A stretch of 64,000 nt of DNA from Caulochytrium protostelioides (lineage: Eukaryota > Chytridiomycota > Caulochytriomycetes > Caulochytriales > Caulochytriaceae): positions 62,001-126,000 of the forward strand of contig ML014119.1 of assembly GCA_003615045.1 (NCBI GenBank). Direction: 5' to 3'. The position numbers and the translations under genes were made by a program. Below the pieces are notes generated by a model. The model made no database searches and was not told the DNA's origin. It worked only from the letters and a program-made list of their open reading frames with translations. Below, in pieces: positions 41,079 to 50,259 of this stretch. Numbering within the stretch: position 1 is the stretch's first letter; every line of letters begins with the position of its first letter.

Positions 41079-43129
41079 TCAGAAGCCGGAGGTCGTAAAG
41101 TAATACTGTTCCCAGAGCGGTTGGTAGTCTTGGAAAAGACCCGAGAACAGCGACAGCAGCGGTTTCGTCGACAAGGCGTTGGCGAAACGGTCCAGGCGCG
41201 GTCTGTCATCATACCCAACAAAACATCATCAGAGAAAGCAGAGGGTGAGTCGACGATCGATGCAATCCTACTGGCAGCTCGTAGCCGCAGGATCGTCGCC
41301 ACGCCGATCGCGTGGTGGACACTTACTTGGTGTAGACGTCGTATAATGGCATGCGCAAGAAATAGTAGAGCAGCAGCCAGAGCCGCTTTTTGTACTCCTG
41401 GCTCTCGAGCGGCGCAATGTCGCGGCGCATCCGAATCCGGAGGCCGCGCAGGCGAATGAGCGACAGAATCCACCGCTGTAGCGTGGACAGGTGGGCCTGA
41501 GGCGGGAGCGTCGGCGCCGACGGCCGCGTGATCTTGAGCGCAGCCGTCGTAAACGCGCCGCACTCCACGGTCAGCGACAGCAGCCACGGCTTCCACGAGC
41601 GTCGGCCATACCGCATGATCATCAGGACTAGCCATCAGTCAAAGAAACAAATCGGAAAACACGACCATGGAATGAGTTGTTGGCAATCCGACACGGGGTT
41701 GAGCCCTCATCGCCGACGTGGACTTACCATAGATCACGGGCCGCAGCAGATACGCATACTCGGCCTGCAGGCGGCGGCGGTCCGCGGCGAGGGACGGCAG
41801 TAAGCGCAGGGGGCTGCGCGTCGCGTCCGGGAGCGCCCGGGTCGCCATGTATGCATCGAGCGGGTCGGCACCATCGGCGCCGTCGGCGCCGTGGGCCGCC
41901 CCATGCCGTGGCGACAGGCCCAACGGCTTGCCGGCCCGGCGCGCGGCCAGCGCCCGCGGCAAGTCGATCGTCGCCGCGGCGGCCGCGGCGTCCTCCGGAC
42001 GCAGCAGCGCGTCCACCACGAGATGCGAGCGCCCCGACCGGCGGCCCTTCCAGACGGGCGGCTCTGCGGCCAGGGCCAGCGCGGGGTCGGCGGCGGCGGC
42101 GGCCATCGCGCCGTCGCCGCCGGCTGCCGCCGCGTCAGCCTGCGCCTGCTGGGACGGGTCGTAGTCGCGCTCGGGCATCACGGCGTGCGGGAGCATGCGG
42201 CCGCCCGAGAGGCGCAGGAGGTTGGCGCGGAGCGCGAGCTTGATGAGCTCGATCGCGAGGACGACGGCCCACCGACGCCGCAGGGAGCGGCGTCCCGCCG
42301 TGGCCGTGGCCGTGGCCGCCGCCGTGGTCATGGGCCCGAGCGCGGCGGCGACCATCCCGGCGACCGACGGGGCGGCGCCGTCGGGGAGGTTGGCGGCCGC
42401 GCCGCCGACGGCAGGCGCGCGGGCGCCGTGGGCCGTCACGGCGTGGACGGCGCTCGTGGCCGCAGGCCGGACGGCGGTGAGCAGCCGGTGCACGCCGCGG
42501 CCGACGGCGTGGCGGCCGGCGCCGCGGGTGCACAGGAACAGCGTCGCCATCTCGGCGAGGACTTCGAGCGTCTGCACGAGCGTCAAGCATTGCGCCGTTT
42601 TGCGGAACGCTGGTGAGCGCTCGTGCTGGTACTCGATGTAGCGGTTGAAGGGGCTGACGACGGCGGCGGGCGCGCGGTCGCGGAAGCGCTGCGCCAGGAT
42701 CCGGTCATGTGCGAGTCCGAGCAGGTTGACCGCCGAGAAGACTACAGCGCCGCAAGTGAAGTCGAGAGGTGAGCGATCGGCGTGCACGCCCTGGTGCGAC
42801 GGTCAGGCGAGGCGATTGCTCGATGAGGCCGACGATGCCTCATCGCCGCGAGCGGTTCATCCGGGCCTGCGGCTCATCGGGACCGCTCCCCCGTCTCGTG
42901 AGGGGGAAGAGGGCAGGATGCGGCGATGCTCGCGGTGGGTCACGTTGGTGGACTTACGAGCTTCCGAGATCAAGTCGGCGCCGGCAAACTTGCCGGGAAG
43001 CAGGTAGCTGATGGACCGGAGGGCGCCTTCGAGGCTATGCGCTTCGGCCGCATGCTGGCGCACCAAGGCCGTGTACTGCTCGGTCCAGCGCGCCGTAGCC
43101 GGCGGCGGCGGCGGCGGCGATGGCGCCAT
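41079..43129 (-). CDS. PEX16: Peroxisomal membrane biogenesis protein PEX16 (four exons)
   Basis: Integral or associated peroxisomal membrane protein that acts with PEX3/PEX19 in membrane-protein insertion and early peroxisome formation. Exons: 42958-43129, 41728-42741, 41327-41627 and 41079-41202; introns of 216, 100 and 124 bp all start GTAAGT and end TAG, TAG and CAG. Total 536 aa (human 336). Seen across the junctions: YTALVRQHAAEAHSLEGALR and SYLLPGKFAG; SEA/LFSAVNLLGL (human LVYSASNLL); FRKTAQCLTLVQTLEVLAEM; AVVLAIELIKLALRANLLRL; AEYAYLLRPVIY/VLMIMRYGRRSWKPWLLS (human WGQRSWKPWLL); RLWLLLYYFLRMPLYD; and the last exon ending FQDYQPLWEQYYFTTSGF, like the human PTWQKIYFYSWG. A low-complexity Ala/Asp insert sits in the middle of exon 2. 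The ATG at 43129 is the first in frame. Confidence 0.92.
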
Positions 43130-43836
43130 GGCGGGGGCCGTCGTCACACGCGTCGGAGGGCCGATGCGCGGGACGCGCGGGCGACGGCGGCGCCACAGGA
43201 GTCCCCACGGCGAGCGCGTATCAGCAGGTGTATCGGCAGGAAGCGGATCCGACGTGGATGTGGATGTGGTCCAGGGTGATCAGGATGATCAGGATGATCA
43301 GGACCGGGAGGACTCAGGATCCGAGTATCCGAGGTCGGCCTCGGGCGGCTCTCGCCACGATTCCGGCAGGGCGGCCGCGGGCCCGCGTCGCACGGGGTCC
43401 TGAGCCCCTCAGGGTGCCGCCGATCCGGGTGCCGTCACGTGGCCGCGACGACCGCCGCGGATCGTCGATCGATGCGCGTGTTGACCACCGGTGCGCCGCG
43501 CATACCAGCGCCTACCAGCTCGAGCCGGTGGTGGCGGCGCCTGGTCCATCAGGGTGCGGGCGGGCGCCCCGGCTGCCAGCCACAGGCCAGCCAGCCAAGT
43601 CAGCCAGCCAGCTCGCCAGCCAGCCAGCCAGCTAGCTAGCTAGCTAGCCAGCCAGCTAGCGGCGGCGCCCCCACCCTTCGCGTCCAAGGGAACGGCGCTC
43701 ATCCGGCGGACGCCAGCGCAGCACCAGTATGACGCAAGCAGCGAGCGCACGGCCGAGACACCGCAAGACGTATGAGCGTCATACGGGTCCTGCGAGACTC
43801 GCTACGTGGCCGCCCATACGCTGATCGCGACCGGCC
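43130..43836. other. Divergent region between PEX16 and WAPL
   Basis: This shared upstream region contains two short tandem arrays: GATCAGGAT units (about 43274-43305) and an AGCC/AGCT tetranucleotide tract (43583-43660). No gene is seen. Its right end may be WAPL 5' leader. Confidence 0.5.
43583..43660 (+). repeat. AGCC/AGCT tetranucleotide tract
   Basis: Roughly eighteen imperfect four-base units (AGCC, with an inner block of AGCT) lie in the PEX16-WAPL divergent region. The AGCT part is self-complementary. Confidence 0.9.
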
Positions 43837-46800
43837 ATGCTCTCGGCCGGGCACCGGGTTCCCGGACCCGCCTCCATCCCGGACGGCCCCATCCGTGCCG
43901 CCGCAGATCATCATACGCCGCTGCAGACTCGCCCAGACTCGGCCGCTCTCAATGCCGTGGTCGCCGTCAGACACTCCCAGCTCGTTGGCCGATGGGGCCG
44001 TCGCCGTCGTCCACAGCCCCTGCGAAACTTCGAAGCGGTGATCGCCTCTCCCGCAGCGGACCGCCGACAGACCACAGGAACGCTGATCGCTACGACAATT
44101 CTTCCTGCCAGCGTCTCCGTGATGGTCGGTTTCAATGCGGGCGCCGGCGTCGGCGTTAGCGTCAGCATCGGCATCAGCGCGCACGGCCGCCGCAGCGATG
44201 CCGCCAGGGCCGCCGAGGCGTCGCCGTTTGAGGCGCTGCTGGCGCCCGCATCCTCGGCGTCCTCGGCCGCCGCGTCCATGACGTTCGCGTCGTCCGGTGC
44301 GATGGCGGCCGCCGAGCTCATGGGCGACCCGTTCGCGAGCGTCCCGCGCCGCCGCGCGCCCGTCACCACCTATAAACGTCGGCAGCCGTCCTCCGTCCCG
44401 ACCCTCCTTTCGCCGGCGCCCGGGCCCCGCATGGCGCTCGGGCGGAGCTCCGCGGCAGCGACCCCGCCGCTGCACGCCGCCGTTGCGGCCAAACCTGCTG
44501 TGCCGTCGCCGTCGCCGTCGCCCTCGCCCGCGCCCTCGCCATCGCCGTCCCCGCAGCGCATCGCCCGCCGCCTAGGCCGGTACGTAGGACCCCTGAGCGG
44601 CAATGAAGCGCGGCTGCTCGCGCGCGCCCAGCTCCTGTCCTCGCCGCCGCGCGTGAAGCGTGTGGACATGGCGGCACTGACCGCGGCGGCGGCGCCGACG
44701 CCGCGGCCGACCATTGTGGGCGCGATGGGCCAGCGGCCGCTGCCGAGCCCGCTCACGACGGCGGCAGCAGCGGCGGCCCAGGAGCGGCCGTCGCCGGCGG
44801 CGCCGGCGGCGTCGGCGAAGCTGACCGTGCTGCGGAAACGCGGCGCAGCGTCGCCCCTGCTGCCGAACGCCCCCCTGCCCACTTCCGATGTTACGGCGCT
44901 TGACCTCCCGGATGCAGCTACGGCCGCTCGGTCGGCAGCGACCGCCGCCGTCGAGACCGTGGCGGTCGTGGACCGCGCGCAGCCCTCTAATCCGCCACGC
45001 CGTTGGACCCTCCGCCGGCGCGGCGCTTCCCCGGCCGCGGACGCACCGGAGCCCGTCTCGGTCTCGGTGCGGGCACCAGCGCCGTCAGCAGCGGCCCCAA
45101 CGCCCCAGCCAGCATCTGCTGCGGCGGGGCCCACCCCGACAGCGATCCTGACAGTGGCGGACCCGTGGTCACTCGACGTGACGATGGATCTGCCCCGTTG
45201 GCCCATGGACGAGCCGCCATCTCGATCCCCGGCGGCGGCATGGCCGCGTCCGGCGGCCGCCGGCGCGGACGCCTCGGTCTCGCCACGGCGCGCCGCGGTC
45301 ACCGGGTCGACGGGGCCGACGGCCGCGCGGGCGGGGCGCAAACCCCAAGCCGCCGTCACGCCGTCGGCGGCCCCGCCGGCGCCGCCACGGGGGGCCGCGG
45401 CGCACGGCCGTCTTGGAGCGCCGTCGTCGCTGCACGCGCTCCTCTCGAAGGCGGACCAGCGGCGGCGCCTCGTGGCGCACGCGGCGGCGCCGTCGTCCGC
45501 GCCGTCCACCGCCGCCCCGACCCTCCCGCCGTCCCGACGAGCGCGGGACGCGCCCCGGGGGGCGCTCGCCCGCCAGAAGCCCGCGGCGACGGCGGCGCCA
45601 TCGACGCCGCCCCACGGCGCGCGGATGAGGTCCTGGAGCGATGACGGCGCGATCCAGCTGGCGCCCGCCGAGGCGCCGGCCGTTTGTCTGGCGGGTCTCG
45701 CACCCGTGGCCGCCATCGACGATGACGATGGCGACGACGACGACGATGGAGACGACGACGACGACCGTCGCGCCACCGCCACCGCATCAGCGGGGCTGGT
45801 TGTTGAGCCCTTGGTTCAGCTGCTGGCCGCCGATGGCGCGTTGGAAGCCCTGTTGGCGGCGCCTGCCGATCCCGCCGAGACGGCCCGACCCCGTGGCGGC
45901 CGTCTGGCGCGGATGCAGGCGCGGTCGCCGCGCGAACCCCGCGTTCTGGCTCAAGCGCTCGTTAGCCCCGTCCGTCCCCGCGCCGTCGGCGTCTCGCCCC
46001 GCGCCGCAGCCGCCGTCGCCGCCACCGACACGGTCGATGCGCCGGCAGACGGCGTGCCCCGTTCGCTGCGGTCGGGTCCCAAAATCGTCACGTATGCGCG
46101 GGCGCCGCGCTTCCTCGAGGACCTGACGCTGGGTGGACTGGACGCCTCCGATGACGGCTGTGCCGCCGAAGCTGCGGCGCTGCGGGCCGCCGACCGCCGC
46201 ACCGAAGCGGCGCTGGCGCTGTCGGTGTCGGCGTCCGCGTCGGCATCAACAGCGTCCGCGTCGCCGTTCGACGGCCCAAGCGGCGCCGCGGCGGTGGCCG
46301 AGCTGACGCGACTCGAGCGCGCATGGACAAGCGGCGCGGGCGACCCCGCGTTCGCGCTCGCCGATGTGGACGCGTACCCATCGCTGCGCCAGCGACGCCG
46401 CGCCGAGGGACTCGCGCCCAGCGACGAGTCCGAGAGCGACGACGTCGACGCCGCGCCGGATGCCGATGCGTTCATGCCGCCCTGCGCGGCGCGTGGACCG
46501 TCGCCGACAATGACTCACGCCCGCGGGGCCCGAGCGGCGGCGGCGCCGACCACGGCGGCCGGCAAGCCGAAGCTCCCCTCCAAAGTCAAGGCGGCTTCCT
46601 TGTCGGCTGCGGTGGCGGGCGCCCGGGCTGCGTTGACGGACGAGTGGCGCTACATCCACGAAGACTTCGCAGCGCTCACGCGGTATCGCAACCGTCACGG
46701 CGCGCTGCGCAACCAGGCGCTCTGGAGCCTCGCGAAACGCAGTGTGACGCCCGGGTTCTGGCTCAATATGCGCGCTTTTGACCGGCTCCCGGCGCTGGCG

Positions 46801-48672
46801 CGGCTGTTGCTCGACCACGCGGGACGCGGGCCGGGCGTGACGACTCCGCGGCGTGCAGTTCTGCTCGTCCTCGCAGGGATGGCGCGCGATGCCAAGAATG
46901 TTGCAATTCTGCAGCAGAGTCAGGAAGGACCGGCCTGTGTGCGTCTGGCCTTGGAATTGCTCACCGCGGACGTCGGGGGTGCCTTCGACGCCGCCGCCGC
47001 TGGTAGCGCCACCGCCGATGCTGCCGACGGTGACGATGATGGCCTTCACGACGCGGCCCTCGATCAGCAGCTGGCACAGCTGTCCGCGCAGGCCGGACTC
47101 GCCAGCTCGCTCGCCTCGCTGGACCTCATCCAAATCCTCGCGCTGCGCTTTCTTGCGCGGCTGCCGCTGACGCAGGCCTCGGCGCAGACCTTGCTGCGGG
47201 ACAGCCGCGCGCTCGCGGACGCCGGAGCCGTGCCCACCACGCTGATCCAGACGCCGCTCTTCCGAGCCGTCGAGGCCGTCTTTGATGCGCTCGCGACCGA
47301 CGGGCTGCGGTTACTCGCACAGCGCCGTCCGGGAGCAGACCCGCCGCCACTGGTCACAGACGGCGTCCCGCCCCATGGCGCCGATATGCTGATGCTGCTG
47401 ACGCTCGTCGAGTTTCTGACGAACGGCGCGGCTGCAGCGGCGACGGCGTCCACGGCAGCAGCGGTCTCCACGACGGACACCGCGGCATCGCCGACGCCAT
47501 CGTATCCCCGATCACCGGGATTGACGCTCGCCCGCGCGCTGGTCGCGCTGCTGGTCCGTGCCCCGCGGACGCCCACGGCGTGCGGCCCCGGCGACGACTT
47601 CTGGCGCGTGTTCACGCTGCCGGCGCTTAAAGCGCTGGTCAATCTCGGGCACGGCGCCGCCCTCGTCCTCGCCCCCGAACCAGCTGCGGCGGCATTGTCC
47701 CGCAGCGCCGCATCCTCGCCCGCGGCGGTTCCCACAGCCGATGCGATGCGGATGGTCCTCGAATGGGCCTGTATGTGGTATGACGCCCGTCGCCATATCT
47801 CGCACCAACTGGTGCTCCAGGACAGCGCGGCCGTGCTCTCAGGCGGTGACGGCACCGCATCACCGCTAGCGACGGCCCCGGCGGCGGCTAGGACATCGAC
47901 CATGGGCCTCAACGACATCGATCCCGTCGAGCTCGACGCGTTCTTCTTTGACCGCTCCATGCTGGCCTGCGGCTTCCTCATGAACCTGCTGCGCGGCACT
48001 CGCACCGCAGCGGCCTTGTCGAGCGGCTCGCCAGCTCAGTGGGGTATGGACGTGCAAACCTCGCTGGCGCAGTGTTCTATCACGCCGTGGGGGTTACAGC
48101 CGCTCGCTATGGCGTCGCTGGCATCCTCCCCATCGGCCACATCGACGACGGCGACCGCGCCGTCGCTGCCGTCCGCGCCGTCGTTGGCCTCATCCGGGCC
48201 CGCCACCCCGCCGCGCATGCCCGCGGTCGCGGCGCTGACGGGCATGTATGTCTCGCAGCATCTTCTCGCGAAGCAGACGCCCGAGCGGGCCCTTCACGCC
48301 GCATACCTGGGCCTGTTGCTAGGATGTCTCGTGCTCGACCGCCCGCGGCTGCTTGATGCGGTTCGTGCCGCCTTCCGCGCCATCGCCTTCGCGCATGCCG
48401 ACGCTGCCGCGCACGCCGACGCCGCCGCGCCGCGCGATATTGTCTCGCTCGATGTGGTGCCCGCCCTGCGACAGAGTGTCCGCGAAGTCTGCACGCTCGC
48501 CAAGGTCCAGTCGCGGCTACAGACCCGCGCCACTGCCACGAGCACGGCGACCGACCCGCTTGCGATGAGCGGCGACCATGGCGGCGGTGCGCATTCGTCG
48601 GCGGCGCTGCCGCCGGCGTATGAGACGGTCTGCCGGGAGATCCTCGTTTATCTCACGGACGCAGACGTCTAG
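43837..48672 (+). CDS. WAPL: WAPL (wings apart-like) cohesin-release factor homologue
   Basis: Nuclear factor that, with PDS5, opens the SMC3-kleisin gate and removes cohesin from chromatin. The first ATG at 43837 gives 1611 aa, but in-frame ATGs at 44122 and 44278 are credible alternatives because the first 95 residues look like leader sequence. Seen: about 700 residues of Ala/Pro/Arg-rich disorder with short basic motifs (TTYKRRQ; KIVTYARAPRF) of the type WAPL uses to bind PDS5; then a helical-repeat domain of about 700 residues beginning around 920 (RNQALWSLAKRSVTPGFWLN, FDRLPALARLLLDHA) and ending with ERALHAAYLGLLLGCLV near residue 1490, which matches the human WAPL block with AYIALLLGCL. 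The helical HEAT-like WAPL fold is inferred from this pattern. Single exon. Confidence 0.75.
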   Translation: MLSAGHRVPGPASIPDGPIRAAADHHTPLQTRPDSAALNAVVAVRHSQLVGRWGRRRRPQPLRNFEAVIASPAADRRQTTGTLIATTILPASVSVMVGFNAGAGVGVSVSIGISAHGRRSDAARAAEASPFEALLAPASSASSAAASMTFASSGAMAAAELMGDPFASVPRRRAPVTTYKRRQPSSVPTLLSPAPGPRMALGRSSAAATPPLHAAVAAKPAVPSPSPSPSPAPSPSPSPQRIARRLGRYVGPLSGNEARLLARAQLLSSPPRVKRVDMAALTAAAAPTPRPTIVGAMGQRPLPSPLTTAAAAAAQERPSPAAPAASAKLTVLRKRGAASPLLPNAPLPTSDVTALDLPDAATAARSAATAAVETVAVVDRAQPSNPPRRWTLRRRGASPAADAPEPVSVSVRAPAPSAAAPTPQPASAAAGPTPTAILTVADPWSLDVTMDLPRWPMDEPPSRSPAAAWPRPAAAGADASVSPRRAAVTGSTGPTAARAGRKPQAAVTPSAAPPAPPRGAAAHGRLGAPSSLHALLSKADQRRRLVAHAAAPSSAPSTAAPTLPPSRRARDAPRGALARQKPAATAAPSTPPHGARMRSWSDDGAIQLAPAEAPAVCLAGLAPVAAIDDDDGDDDDDGDDDDDRRATATASAGLVVEPLVQLLAADGALEALLAAPADPAETARPRGGRLARMQARSPREPRVLAQALVSPVRPRAVGVSPRAAAAVAATDTVDAPADGVPRSLRSGPKIVTYARAPRFLEDLTLGGLDASDDGCAAEAAALRAADRRTEAALALSVSASASASTASASPFDGPSGAAAVAELTRLERAWTSGAGDPAFALADVDAYPSLRQRRRAEGLAPSDESESDDVDAAPDADAFMPPCAARGPSPTMTHARGARAAAAPTTAAGKPKLPSKVKAASLSAAVAGARAALTDEWRYIHEDFAALTRYRNRHGALRNQALWSLAKRSVTPGFWLNMRAFDRLPALARLLLDHAGRGPGVTTPRRAVLLVLAGMARDAKNVAILQQSQEGPACVRLALELLTADVGGAFDAAAAGSATADAADGDDDGLHDAALDQQLAQLSAQAGLASSLASLDLIQILALRFLARLPLTQASAQTLLRDSRALADAGAVPTTLIQTPLFRAVEAVFDALATDGLRLLAQRRPGADPPPLVTDGVPPHGADMLMLLTLVEFLTNGAAAAATASTAAAVSTTDTAASPTPSYPRSPGLTLARALVALLVRAPRTPTACGPGDDFWRVFTLPALKALVNLGHGAALVLAPEPAAAALSRSAASSPAAVPTADAMRMVLEWACMWYDARRHISHQLVLQDSAAVLSGGDGTASPLATAPAAARTSTMGLNDIDPVELDAFFFDRSMLACGFLMNLLRGTRTAAALSSGSPAQWGMDVQTSLAQCSITPWGLQPLAMASLASSPSATSTTATAPSLPSAPSLASSGPATPPRMPAVAALTGMYVSQHLLAKQTPERALHAAYLGLLLGCLVLDRPRLLDAVRAAFRAIAFAHADAAAHADAAAPRDIVSLDVVPALRQSVREVCTLAKVQSRLQTRATATSTATDPLAMSGDHGGGAHSSAALPPAYETVCREILVYLTDADV

Positions 48673-50259
48673 GCGGCGCGCCGCGACGGCCCTCCGAAGG
48701 GCCGGTGGCCGCCGCCGCGTCTTCCTCGTGGCCACGGCGGGTCCGGGTAGGATCGTCTGCACCGGCATATCGCCAAAATGGTATGACTTCCCCGCCCCTC
48801 GCGCCCCGTGTGCCTCTCGCGCAGAGCGCCATTTTTGAGTATTAAGATCATATTTGAAGAGTCCACCCACCGAAGGTGGAGCCTTCAGTATCTCCCGCAA
48901 GTCCGTGCCCACGCGTTGCCTTCGGGGAGACGGAATACGACGGACGCGGCGGTCTATGCCGATGCGAAGGCTCATGGTATTTGGACGATCGTCCCCCCAC
49001 TCGATTGCTGGTCGTGCACTGCTGCGCTGCAGGCCGCTGTCCATTGTGGCCGTTTCCGATTTCCTCCGTTTGCTTCCGCACATGCGTCGATGTCGCTGCG
49101 CCGAGGGACGCGAGGGCATCGGCTTCGATACAACGCGTGGTTGGCTGGATGGTCGCCGCCGCACTCCGCTGCTTTGCATCGGAGAACTGCGCGATATGCC
49201 TCGGCTGTTGTGGCACATTTCAGTCGCCGCAGACCCGTTGCGCTGCGCATGATTCACATCGTCTGTCTCACGTCTTCTGCTGCACTTCGAAGACCAACGC
49301 CAGAGTCGCCGCTGCTGCCGATCCCCTCCGCCGATCCCCTCTTGCCGCCTTCCGCGCCTTCGGCCGCCTTCGGCCGCCGCCGCCGCCGCCGCCCTTGAGG
49401 AATCGCCGCGTCACCGCGGCCATCGGCGCCGCCCGGAGCACGCGGGGACCCGAGGGGCCCGCGCATCAACACAAGCGCCAAGCGCTCGCGTCGCTTCCAG
49501 CCGTGATCATGTCCGTCCGTTCCACGCGCCGTTCATGTTCGTTTTTCGATTTGTGATATATATTTGTTTTCCCTCGGCAACGGTCATTTGTAACCCCGCC
49601 CTACGCGTCCCAGCGGGAGTTGCAGCGACCTCGAGGGCTGGTGCGCCGCCGCAGGCCCGCCGCCGGTCCCGACGGGATGTACACCACGCTGCGCTGCGCC
49701 GCGCCGCGCCGCGCCGCGCCCACCGCGGGCCAGGCGAAGCAGGGCTAAGCCCACGGTCGCGTCTCGTTGGCCGGCCGGCAGGAGTTTCTCGCCGGAAGAT
49801 CATGCTTTTTCGCCGCCGCCCGAGCATGACGACCATGGGCCGGCCGGTGTCGATCACGACGGCGGCGGCGGCGACGGCGACGGCGACGGCGGCGGCGGCC
49901 GGTCCCGCCGCCGATGGGCGTCGCCAACGTTGCTTGAGCACCGCGACGCTCGCTCATGCGTTCATATGTCAGCGTCGTCGTCGCCGTGCTTGTTTTTTTC
50001 TGCCCCCCGTGCCGAGCAGCTGGCCTCATCTGGCACATGCTGCGCGAAGCCACGGCTTATGCTGGCCATCCACGACAGCACCCGTCCTCTTGCTTCTACG
50101 CGACGCTCCTTTGCACGGCGTTGTTTCGCTGCTAAGCCGTCTTCGGTGTCGCTGTGCTATCGCCGACGCGGGCGCCACGTCGCGGTGCATTTGTGAACGC
50201 TCTATCCTCGCTCACGGTTGCGCGTGGAGACTCGAGTTTCTTCCGATCCAGACGCCACT
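48673..50259. other. Intergenic region between WAPL and the CAS1-type gene (1.6 kb)
   Basis: GC is moderate at 48800-49260 and very high at 49330-49480 and 49850-49930. Several overlapping frames exist on both strands (for example 48517-49257 minus and 48808-49398 plus), but none carries a domain I recognise. An AT-rich motif (GATATATATTTG) lies near 49555. A small unrecognised gene cannot be excluded. Confidence 0.45.

Noticed and set aside
43583-43660. CRISPR-like or regulatory repeat array
   Set aside because: Units are four bases without spacers; it is a simple microsatellite in a eukaryotic genome.
48517-49257. 246-codon minus-strand frame after WAPL
   Set aside because: It overlaps the WAPL coding end on the other strand and has no family match. 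It is kept only as a low-interest observation on the gap.
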